Assembly: GCF_051014685.1 (NCBI RefSeq)
Contig: NW_027479771.1
Coordinates: 1-64,000 of the forward strand
DNA from: Ptiloglossa arizonensis
Taxonomy: Eukaryota; Arthropoda; Insecta; Hymenoptera; Colletidae
Length of the DNA: 64,000 bases
Direction: 5' to 3'
Shown: positions 51,143 through 61,759 of the stretch, in pieces
How positions within the stretch are numbered: the stretch's first letter is position 1
Layout: each line of letters opens with the position of its first letter
Program-made: the position numbers and the translations under genes
Notes under the pieces: generated by a model
Databases searched by the model: none
Told to the model about the DNA's origin: nothing
The model's input: the letters and a program-made list of their open reading frames with translations, nothing else

Positions 51143-52381
51143 ATACACATACCGTTGTAATCGGGCGAGTTTCTACTTTCAGACGCAGCAGGAATTTTTG
51201 GGTTGTGTCAATCCGTTCGCGAAATATGGGAGTTTGAAGCCAAGAAATGGTTGAGAAGGCAAAAAATTTTTCGCAATTCTGCTGCTCCAAACGCTTAACC
51301 AGAATGGCCTACGGAAAAAATACACACACCGTTGTAATCGGGCGAGAGTCTACTTTCAGATGCAATAGGAATTTTTGGGTTGGGTCAATCCGTTCGCGAG
51401 ATATGGGAGTTTGAAGCCAAGAAATGGTTGAGAAGGCAAAAAATTTTTCGCAATTCTGCTGCTCCAAACGCTTAACCAGAATGGCCTAGGGAAAAAATAC
51501 ACATACCGTTGTAATCGAGCGAGTTTCTACTTTCAGGCGCAACAGGAATTTTTGGGTTATGTCAATCCGTTCGCGAGAAATGGGAGTTTGAAGCCAAGAA
51601 ATGGTTGAGAAGACAACAAATTTTTCGCAATTCTGCTGCTCCAAACGCTTAACCAGAATGGCCTAGGGAGAAAATTCACATACCGTTGTAATCGGGCGGG
51701 TTTCTACTTTCAGATGCAATAGGAATTTTTGGGTTAGGTCAATCCGTTCGCGAGATATGGGAGTTTGAATCCAAGAAATGGTTGAGAAGGCAAAAAATTT
51801 TTCGCAATTCTGCTGCTCCAAATGCTTAACCAGAATGGCCTAGGGAAAAAATACACATACCGTTGTAATCGGGCGGGTTTCTACTTTCAGATGCAATAGG
51901 AATATTTGGGTTAGGTTAATCCGTTCGCGAGATATGGGAGTTTGAAACTAAGAAATGGTTGAGAAGACAACAAATTTTTCGCACTTCTGCTGCTCCAAAC
52001 GCTTGACCAGAGTGGGCTAGGGAAAAAATACACATACCGTTGTAATCGGGCGAATTTCTACTTTCAGACGCAGCAGGAATTTTTGGGTTGTGTCAATCCG
52101 TTCGCGAAATATGGGAGTTTGAAGCCAAGAAATGGTTGAGAAGGCAAAAAATTTTTCGCAATTCTGCAGCTCCAAACGCTTAACCAGAATGGGCTACGGA
52201 AAAAAAACACACACCGTTGTAATCGGGCGAGTTTCTACTTTCAGATGCAACAGGAATTTTTGGGTTAGGTCAATCCGTTCGCGAGATATGGGAGTTTGAA
52301 GCTACGAAATGGTTGAGAAGGCAAAAAATTATTCGCAATTCTGCTGCTCCACACGCTTAACCAGAATGGCCTAGGGAAAAA
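51143..52381 (+). repeat. Q-R-S-T-U run followed by chimeric N/Q and P-like monomers
   Basis: Q, R, S, T and U occupy 51143-52027. The monomer at 52028 follows a cttgaccagagtgggc end and carries gcagcagg and gggttgtgtc with ctgcagctcc. The next, at 52205, starts with an a-rich acacacaccg and carries gctacgaaatgg and aaattattcg. The same unusual pair occurs near 63010-63360, so this junction has been copied. After it, A/J-K-J-K begins. Confidence 0.65.
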
Positions 52382-55300
52382 ATACACATACCGTTGTAAT
52401 CGGGCGAGTTTCTACTTTCAGATGCAATAGGAATTTTTGGGTTAGGTCAATCCTTTCGCGAGATATGGGAGTTTGAAGCTAAGAAATGGTTGAGAAGGCA
52501 AAAAATTTTTCACAATTCTGCTGCTCCAAACGCTTAACCAGAATGGCCTAGGGAAAAAATACAGATACCGTTGTAATCGGGCGAGTTTCTACTTTCAGAC
52601 GCAATAGGAATTTTAGGGTTAGGCAATCCGTTCGCGAGGTATGGGAGTTTGAAGCCAAGAAATGGTTGAGAAGGCAAAAAATTTTTCGCAATTCTGCTGC
52701 TCCAAACGCTTAACCAGAATTGCCTAGGGAAAAAAAACACATACCGTTGCAATCGGGCGAGTTTCTACTTTCAGATGCAATAGGAATTTTTGGGTTAGGT
52801 CAATCCTTTCGCGATATATGGGAGATTGAGGCCAAGAAATGGTTGAGAAGGCAAAAAATTTTGCACAATTCTGCTGCTCCAAACGCTTAACCAGAATGGC
52901 CTAGGGAAAAAATACAGATACCGTTGTAATCGGGCGAGTTTCTACTTTCAGACGCAATAGGAATTTTAGGGTTAGGTCAATCCGTTCGCGAGGTATGGGA
53001 GTTTGAAGCCAAGAAATGGTTGAGAAGGCAAAAAATTTTTCGCAATTCTGCTGCACCAAACGCTTAACCAGAATTGCCTAGGGAAAAAATACACATACCG
53101 TTGTAATCGGGCGAGTTTCTACTTTCAGATGCAATAGGAATTTTTGGGTTAGGTCAATCCTTTCGCGATATATGGGAGTTTGAAGCTAAGAAATGGTTGA
53201 GAAGACATCAAACTTTTCGCAATTCTGCGGCTCCAAACGCTTAACCAGAATGGCCTAGGGAAAAAATACACATACCGTTGTAATCGGGCGAGTTTCTACT
53301 TTCAGACGCAACAGGAATTTTTGGGTTAGGTCAATCCGTTCGCGAGATATGGGAGTTTGAAGCCAAGAAATGGTTGAGAAGGCAGAAAATTTTTCGCAAT
53401 TCTGCTGCTCCAAACGCTTAACCAGAATGGCCTAGGGAAAAAATACACAAACCGTTGTTATCGGGCGAGTTTCTACTTTCAGATGCAATAGGAATTTTTG
53501 GGTTAGGTCAATCCGTTCGCGAGATATGGGAGTTTGAAGCTAAGAAATGGTTGTGAAGACAACAAATTTTTCGCACTTCTGCTGCTCCAAAAGCTTAACC
53601 AGAATGGCCTAGGGAAAAAATACACATGCCGTTGTAATCGGGCGAGTTTCTACTTTCAGATGCAATAGGACTTTTTGGGTTAGGTAAATCCGTTCGCGAG
53701 GTATGGTAGTTTGAAGCCAAGAAATGGTTGAGAAGGCAAAAAATTTTTCGCAATTCTGCTGCTCCAAACGCTTAACCAGAATTGCCTAGGGAAAAAATAC
53801 ACATACCGTTGTAATCGGGCGAGTTTCTACTTTCAGATGCAATAGGAATTTTTGGGTTAGGTCAATCCTTTCGCGATATATGGGAGTTTGAAGCTAAGAA
53901 ATGGTTGAGAAGACATCAAACTTTTCGCAATTCTGCGGCTCCAAACGCTTAACCAGAATGGCCTAGGGAAAAAATACACATACCGTTGTAATCGGGCGAG
54001 TTTCTACTTTCAGACGCAACAGGAATTTTTGGGTTAGGTCAATCCGTTCGCGAGATATGGGAGTTTGAAGCCAAGAAATGGTTGAGAAGGCAGAAAATTT
54101 TTCGCAATTCAGCTGCTCCAAACGCTTAACCAGAATGGCCTAGGGAAAAAATACACAAACCGTTGTTATCGGGCGAGTTTCTACTTTCAGATGCAATAGG
54201 AATTTTTGGGTTAGGTCAATCCGTTCGCGAGATATGGGAGTTTGAAGCTAAGAAATGGTTGTGAAGACAACAAATTTTTCGCACTTCTGCTGCTCCAAAA
54301 GCTTAACCAGAATGGCCTAGGGAAAAAATACACATGCCGTTGTAATCGGGCGAGTTTCTACTTTCAGATGCAATAGGACTTTTTGGGTTAGGTCAATCCG
54401 TTCGTGAGATATGGGAGTTTGAAGCCAAGAAATGGTTGAGAAAGCAAAAAATTTTTCACAATTCTGCTGCTGCAAACGCTTAACCAGAATGGCCCAGGGA
54501 AAAAATACACATACCGTTGTAATCGGGCGAGTTTCGACTTTCAGATGCAATAGGAATTTTTGGGTTAGGTCAATACGTTCGCGAAATATGGGACTTTGAA
54601 GCCAAGAAATGGTTGAGAAGGCAAAAAATTTTTCGCAATTCTGCTGCTCCAAACGCTTAACCAGAATGGCCTAGGGAAAAAATACACATACCGTTGTTAT
54701 CGGGCGAGTTTCTACTTTCAGATGCAATAGGAATTTTTGGGTTAGGTCAATCCGTTCGCGAGATATGGGAGTTTGAAGCCAAGAAATGGTTGAGAAGGCA
54801 GAAAATTTTTCGCAATTCTGCTGCTCCAAACGCTTAACCAGAATGGCCTAGGGAAAAAATACACAAACCGTTGTTATCGGGCGAGTTTCTACTTTCAGAT
54901 GCAATAGGAATTTTTGGGTTAGGTCAATCCGTTCGCGAGATATGGGAGTTTGAAGCTAAGAAATGGTTGTGAAGACAACAAATTTTTCGCACTTCTGCTG
55001 CTCCAAAAGCTTAACCAGAATGGCCTAGGGAAAAAATACACATGCCGTTGTAATCGGGCGAGTTTCTACTTTCAGATGCAATAGGACTTTTTGGGTTAGG
55101 TCAATCCGTTCGTGAGATATGGGAGTTTGAAGCCAAGAAATGGTTGAGAAAGCAAAAAATTTTTCACAATTCTGCTGCTGCAAACGCTTAACCAGAATGG
55201 CCCAGGGAAAAAATACACATACCGTTGTAATCGGGCGAGTTTCGACTTTCAGATGCAATAGGAATTTTTGGGTTAGGTCAATACGTTCGCGAAATATGGG

Positions 55301-55389
55301 ACTTTGAAGCCAAGAAATGGTTGAGAAGGCAAAAAATTTTTCGCAATTCTGCTGCTCCAAACGCTTAACCAGAATGGCCTAGGGAAAAA
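52382..55389 (+). repeat. A/J-K-J-K-L-I-C block with D/K chimera and tetramer duplication
   Basis: A nine-mer-like run (A/J, K with the one-base deletion, J, K, L, I, C) is followed at 53620 by a D/K chimera (ggacttttt, then cgcgaggtatgg). L, I, C, D and E come next. A C-D-E-(C/B)-like group repeats with 708-bp (four-monomer) spacing: D monomers start at 54328 and 55036. Four monomers here (53443, 54151, 54682, 54859) share gttgttatcggg in place of gttgtaatcggg, a locally spread variant that changes an essential position of the CENP-B-box-like motif. Confidence 0.75.
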
Positions 55390-56097
55390 ATACACATACC
55401 GTTGTAATCGGGCGAGTTTCTACTTTCAGATGCAATAGGAATTTTTGGGTTAGGTCAATCCTTTCGCGAGATATGGGAGTTTGAAGCTAAGAAATGGTTG
55501 AGAAGACATCAAACTTTTCGCACTTCTGCTGCTCCAAACGCTTAACCAGAATGGCCTAGGGAAAAAATACACATACCGCTGTAATCGGGCGAGTTTCTAC
55601 TTTTAGATGCAATAGGAATTTTTGGGTTAGGTCAATCCGTTCGCGAGATATGGGAGTTTGAAGCCAAGAAATGGTTGAGAAGGCAAAAAATTTTTCGCAA
55701 TTCTGCGGCTCCAAACGCTTAACCAGAATGACCTAGGGAAAACATACACATACCGTTGTAATCGGGCGAGTTTCTACTTTCAGATGCAATAGGAATTTTT
55801 GGGTTAGGACAATCCGTTCGTGAGATATGGGAGTTTGAGGCCAAGAAATGGTTGAGAAGGCAAAAAATTTTTCACAATTCTGCTGCTCCAAACGCTTAAC
55901 CAGAATGGCCTAGGGAAAAAATACAGATACCGTTGTAATCGGGCGAGTTTCTACTTTCAGATGCAATAGGAATTTTTGGGTTAGGTCAATCCGTTCGCGA
56001 GGTATGGGAGTTTGAAGCCAAGAAATGGTTGAGAAGGCAAAAAATTTTTCGCAATTCTGCTGCTCCACACGCTTAACAAGAATGGCCTAGGGAAAAA

Positions 56098-57866
56098 ATA
56101 CACATACCGTTGTAATCGGGCGGGTTTCTACTTTCAGATGCAATAGGAATATTTGGGTTAGGTTAATCCGTTCGCGAGATAAGGGAGTTTGAAGCTAAGA
56201 AATGGTTGAGAAGACAACAAATATTTCGCAATTCTGCTGCTCCAAACGCTTGACCAGAGTGGGCTAGGGAAAAAATACACATACCGTTGTAATCGGGCGA
56301 GTTTCTACTTTCAGATGCAACAGGAATTTTTGGGTTAGGTCAATCCGTTCGCGAGATATGGGAGTTTGAAGCTAAGAAATGGTTGAGAAGGCAAAAAATT
56401 ATTCGCAATTCTGCTGCTCCACACGCTTAACCAGAATGGCCTAGGGAAAAAATACACATACCGTTGTAATCGGGCGAGTTTCTACTTTCAGACGCAGCAG
56501 GAATTTTTGGGTTGTGTCAATCCGTTAGCGAAATATGGGAGTTTGAAGCCAAGAAATGGTTGAGAAGGCAAAAAATTTTTCGCAATTCTGCTGCTCCAAA
56601 CGCTTAACCAGAATGGCCTACGGAAAAAATACACACACCGTTGTAATCGGGCGAGAGTCTACTTTCAGATGCAATAGGAATTTTTGGGTTGGGTCAATCC
56701 GTTCGCGAGATATGGGAGTTTGAAGCCAAGAAATGGTTGAGAAGGCAAAAAATTTTTCGCAATTCCGCTGCTCCAAACGCTTAACCAGAATGGCCTAGGG
56801 AAAAAATACACATACCGTTGTAATCGAGCGAGTTTCTACTTTCAGGCGCAACAGGAATTTTTGGGTTATGTCAATCCGTTCGCGAGAAATGGGAGTTTGA
56901 AGCCAAGAAATGGTTGAGAAGACAACAAATTTTTCGCCATTCTGCTGCTCCAAACGCTTAACCAGAATGGCCTAGGGAGAAAATTCACATACCGTTGTAA
57001 TCGGGCGGGTTTCTACTTTCAGATGCAATAGGAATTTTTGGGTTAGGTCAATCCGTTCGCGAGATATGGGAGTTTGAATCCAAGAAATGGTTGAGAAGGC
57101 AAAAAATTTTTCGCAATTCTGCTGCTCCAAATGCTTAACCAGAATGGCCTAGGGAAAAAATACACATACCGTTGTAATCGGGCGGGTTTCTACTTTCAGA
57201 TGCAATAGGAATATTTGGGTTAGGTTAATCCGTTCGCGAGATATGGGAGTTTGAAACTAAGAAATGGTTGAGAAGGCAAAAAATTTTTCACAATTCTGCT
57301 GCTCCAAACGCTTAACCAGAATGGCCTAGGGAAAAAATACAGATACCGTTGTAATCGGGCGAGTTTCTACTTTCAGACGCAATAGGAATTTTAGGGTTAG
57401 GCAATCCGTTCGCGAGGTATGGGAGTTTGAAGCCAAGAAATGGTTGAGAAGGCAAAAAATTTTTCGCAATTCTGCTGCTCCAAACGCTTAACCAGAATTG
57501 CCTAGGGAAAAAATACACATACCGTTGCAATCGGGCGAGTTTCTACTTTCAGATGCAATAGGAATTTTTGGGTTAGGTCAATCCTTTCGCGATATATGGG
57601 AGATTGAGTCCAAGAAATGGTTGAGAAGGCAAAAAATTTTTCACAATTCTGCTGCTCCAAACGCTTAACCAGAATGGCCTAGGGAAAAAATACAGATACC
57701 GTTGTAATCGGGCGAGTTTCTACTTTCAGACGCAATAGGAATTTTAGGGTTAGGTCAATCCGTTCGCGAGGTATGGGAGTTTGAAGCCAAGAAATGGTTG
57801 AGAAGGCAAAAAATTTTTCGCAATTCTGCTGCTCCAAACGCTTAACCAGAATTGCCTAGGGAAAAA
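56098..57866 (+). repeat. Ten-monomer tandem duplication N-P-Q-R-S-T-U-K-J-K, copy 1
   Basis: A 1769-bp unit (ten monomers, one of them 176 bp) is followed directly by a second copy. Private marks shared by the two copies are ccgttagcgaaat in Q (about 56521 and 58290), found nowhere else I looked, caattccgctgct in R, cgccattctg in S, and gagattgagtccaag in J. The unit is entered from K' (55921), which ends ccacacgcttaacaag. Confidence 0.85.
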
Positions 57867-59635
57867 ATACACATACCGTTGTAATCGGGCGGGTTTCTAC
57901 TTTCAGATGCAATAGGAATATTTGGGTTAGGTTAATCCGTTCGCGAGATAAGGGAGTTTGAAGCTAAGAAATGGTTGAGAAGACAACAAATATTTCGCAA
58001 TTCTGCTGCTCCAAACGCTTGACCAGAGTGGGCTAGGGAAAAAATACACATACCGTTGTAATCGGGCGAGTTTCTACTTTCAGATGCAACAGGAATTTTT
58101 GGGTTAGGTCAATCCGTTCGCGAGATATGGGAGTTTGAAGCTAAGAAATGGTTGAGAAGGCAAAAAATTATTCGCAATTCTGCTGCTCCACACGCTTAAC
58201 CAGAATGGCCTAGGGAAAAAATACACATACCGTTGTAATCGGGCGAGTTTCTACTTTCAGACGCAGCAGGAATTTTTGGGTTGTGTCAATCCGTTAGCGA
58301 AATATGGGAGTTTGAAGCCAAGAAATGGTTGAGAAGGCAAAAAATTTTTCGCAATTCTGCTGCTCCAAACGCTTAACCAGAATGGCCTACGGAAAAAATA
58401 CACACACCGTTGTAATCGGGCGAGAGTCTACTTTCAGATGCAATAGGAATTTTTGGGTTGGGTCAATCCGTTCGCGAGATATGGGAGTTTGAAGCCAAGA
58501 AATGGTTGAGAAGGCAAAAAATTTTTCGCAATTCCGCTGCTCCAAACGCTTAACCAGAATGGCCTAGGGAAAAAATACACATACCGTTGTAATCGAGCGA
58601 GTTTCTACTTTCAGGCGCAACAGGAATTTTTGGGTTATGTCAATCCGTTCGCGAGAAATGGGAGTTTGAAGCCAAGAAATGGTTGAGAAGACAACAAATT
58701 TTTCGCCATTCTGCTGCTCCAAACGCTTAACCAGAATGGCCTAGGGAGAAAATTCACATACCGTTGTAATCGGGCGGGTTTCTACTTTCAGATGCAATAG
58801 GAATTTTTGGGTTAGGTCAATCCGTTCGCGAGATATGGGAGTTTGAATCCAAGAAATGGTTGAGAAGGCAAAAAATTTTTCGCAATTCTGCTGCTCCAAA
58901 TGCTTAACCAGAATGGCCTAGGGAAAAAATACACATACCGTTGTAATCGGGCGGGTTTCTACTTTCAGATGCAATAGGAATATTTGGGTTAGGTTAATCC
59001 GTTCGCGAGATATGGGAGTTTGAAACTAAGAAATGGTTGAGAAGGCAAAAAATTTTTCACAATTCTGCTGCTCCAAACGCTTAACCAGAATGGCCTAGGG
59101 AAAAAATACAGATACCGTTGTAATCGGGCGAGTTTCTACTTTCAGACGCAATAGGAATTTTAGGGTTAGGCAATCCGTTCGCGAGGTATGGGAGTTTGAA
59201 GCCAAGAAATGGTTGAGAAGGCAAAAAATTTTTCGCAATTCTGCTGCTCCAAACGCTTAACCAGAATTGCCTAGGGAAAAAATACACATACCGTTGCAAT
59301 CGGGCGAGTTTCTACTTTCAGATGCAATAGGAATTTTTGGGTTAGGTCAATCCTTTCGCGATATATGGGAGATTGAGTCCAAGAAATGGTTGAGAAGGCA
59401 AAAAATTTTTCACAATTCTGCTGCTCCAAACGCTTAACCAGAATGGCCTAGGGAAAAAATACAGATACCGTTGTAATCGGGCGAGTTTCTACTTTCAGAC
59501 GCAATAGGAATTTTAGGGTTAGGTCAATCCGTTCGCGAGGTATGGGAGTTTGAAGCCAAGAAATGGTTGAGAAGGCAAAAAATTTTTCGCAATTCTGCTG
59601 CTCCAAACGCTTAACCAGAATTGCCTAGGGAAAAA
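57867..59635 (+). repeat. Ten-monomer tandem duplication N-P-Q-R-S-T-U-K-J-K, copy 2
   Basis: Second copy of the preceding 1769-bp unit, nearly identical by eye. Its N monomer follows a K monomer ending aattgcc instead of the K' end seen in copy 1, as expected at the junction of a tandem duplication. After it the array continues with L, K, L, I, C, D, E. Confidence 0.85.
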
Positions 59636-61759
59636 ATACACATACCGTTGTAATCGGGCGAGTTTCTACTTTCAGATGCAATAGGAATTTTTGGGTTAGG
59701 TCAATCCTTTCGCGATATATGGGAGTTTGAAGCTAAGAAATGGTTGAGAAGACATCAAACTTTTCGCAATTCTGCGGCTCCAAACGCTTAACCAGAATGG
59801 CCTAGGGAAAAAATACACATACCGTTGTAATCGGGCGAGTTTCTACTTTCAGACGCAATAGGAATTTTAGGGTTAGGTCAATCCGTTCGCGAGGTATGGG
59901 AGTTTGAAGCCAAGAAATGGTTGAGAAGGCAAAAAATTTTTCGCAATTCTGCTGCTCCAAACGCTTAACCAGAATTGCCTAGGGAAAAAATACACATACC
60001 GTTGTAATCGGGCGAGTTTCTACTTTCAGATGCAATAGGAATTTTTGGGTTAGGTCAATCCTTTCGCGATATATGGGAGTTTGAAGCTAAGAAATGGTTG
60101 AGAAGACATCAAACTTTTCGCAATTCTGCGGCTCCAAACGCTTAACCAGAATGGCCTAGGGAAAAAATACACATACCGTTGTAATCGGGCGAGTTTCTAC
60201 TTTCAGACGCAACAGGAATTTTTGGGTTAAGTCAATCCGTTCGCGAGATATGGGAGTTTGAAGCCAAGAAATGGTTGAGAAGGCAGAAAATTTTTCGCAA
60301 TTCTGCTGCTCCAAACGCTTAACCAGAATGGCCTAGGGAAAAAATACACAAACCGTTGTAATCGGGCGAGTTTCTACTTTCAGATGCAATAGGAATTTTT
60401 GGGTTAGGTCAATCCGTTCGCGAGATATGGGAGTTTGAAGCTAAGAAATGGTTGTGAAGACAACAAATTTTTCGCACTTCTGCTGCTCCAAAAGCTTAAC
60501 CAGAATGGCCTAGGGAAAAAATGTACATGCCGTTGTAATCGGGCGAGTTTCTACTTTCAGATGCAATAGGACTTTTTGGGTTAGGTCAATCCGTTCGTGA
60601 GATATGGGAGTTTGAAGCCAAGAAATGGTTGAGAAAGCAAAAAATTTTTCACAATTCTGCTGCTGCAAACGCTTAACCAGAATGGCCCAGGGAAAAAATA
60701 CACATACCGTTGTAATCGGGCGAGTTTCGACTTTCAGATGCAATAGGAATTTTTGGGTTAGGTCAATACGTTCGCGAAATATGGGACTTTGAAGCCAAGA
60801 AATGGTTGAGAAGGCAAAAAATTTTTCGCAATTCTGCTGCTCCAAACGCTTAACCAGAATGGCCTAGGGAAAAAATACACATACCGTTGTAATCGGGCGA
60901 GTTTCTACTTTCAGATGCAATAGGAATTTTTGGGTTAGGTCAATCCTTTCGCGAGATATGGGAGTTTGAAGCTAAGAAATGGTTGAGAAGACATCAAACT
61001 TTTCGCACTTCTGCTGCTCCAAACGCTTAACCAGAATGGCCTAGGGAAAAAATACACATACCGCTGTAATCGGGCGAGTTTCTACTTTTAGATGCAATAG
61101 GAATTTTTGGGTTAGGTCAATCCGTTCGCGAGATATGGGAGTTTGAAGCCAAGAAATGGTTGAGAAGGCAAAAAATTTTTCGCAATTCTGCGGCTCCAAA
61201 CGCTTAACCAGAATGACCTAGGGAAAACATACACATACCGTTGTAATCGGGCGAGTTTCTACTTTCAGATGCAATAGGAATTTTTGGGTTAGGACAATCC
61301 GTTCGTGAGATATGGGAGTTTGAGGCCAAGAAATGGTTGAGAAGGCAAAAAATTTTTCACAATTCTGCTGCTCCAAACGCTTAACCAGAATGGCCTAGGG
61401 AAAAAATACAGATACCGTTGTAATCGGGCGAGTTTCTACTTTCAGATGCAATAGGAATTTTTGGGTTAGGTCAATCCGTTCGCGAGGTATGGGAGTTTGA
61501 AGCCAAGAAATGGTTGAGAAGGCAAAAAATTTTTCGCAATTCTGCTGCTCCAAATGCTTAACCAGAATGGCCTAGGGAAAAAATACACATACCGTTGTAA
61601 TCGGGCGGGTTTCTACTTTCAGATGCAATAGGAATATTTGGGTTAGGTTAATCCGTTCGCGAGATAAGGGAGTTTGAAGCTAAGAAATGGTTGAGAAGAC
61701 AACAAATATTTCGCAATTCTGCTGCTCCAAACGCTTGACCAGAGTGGGCTAGGGAAAAA
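59636..61759 (+). repeat. L-K-L-I-C-D-E-A-O-M-K'-N satellite segment
   Basis: Twelve monomers in register. An extra L-K pair (59636-59989) precedes the usual L-I-C-D-E. D at 60521 starts atgtacatgcc, a private change. A, O, M, K' and N follow as at 45125, 47779, 50081 and 55390. No gene or unique sequence is present. Confidence 0.75.
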
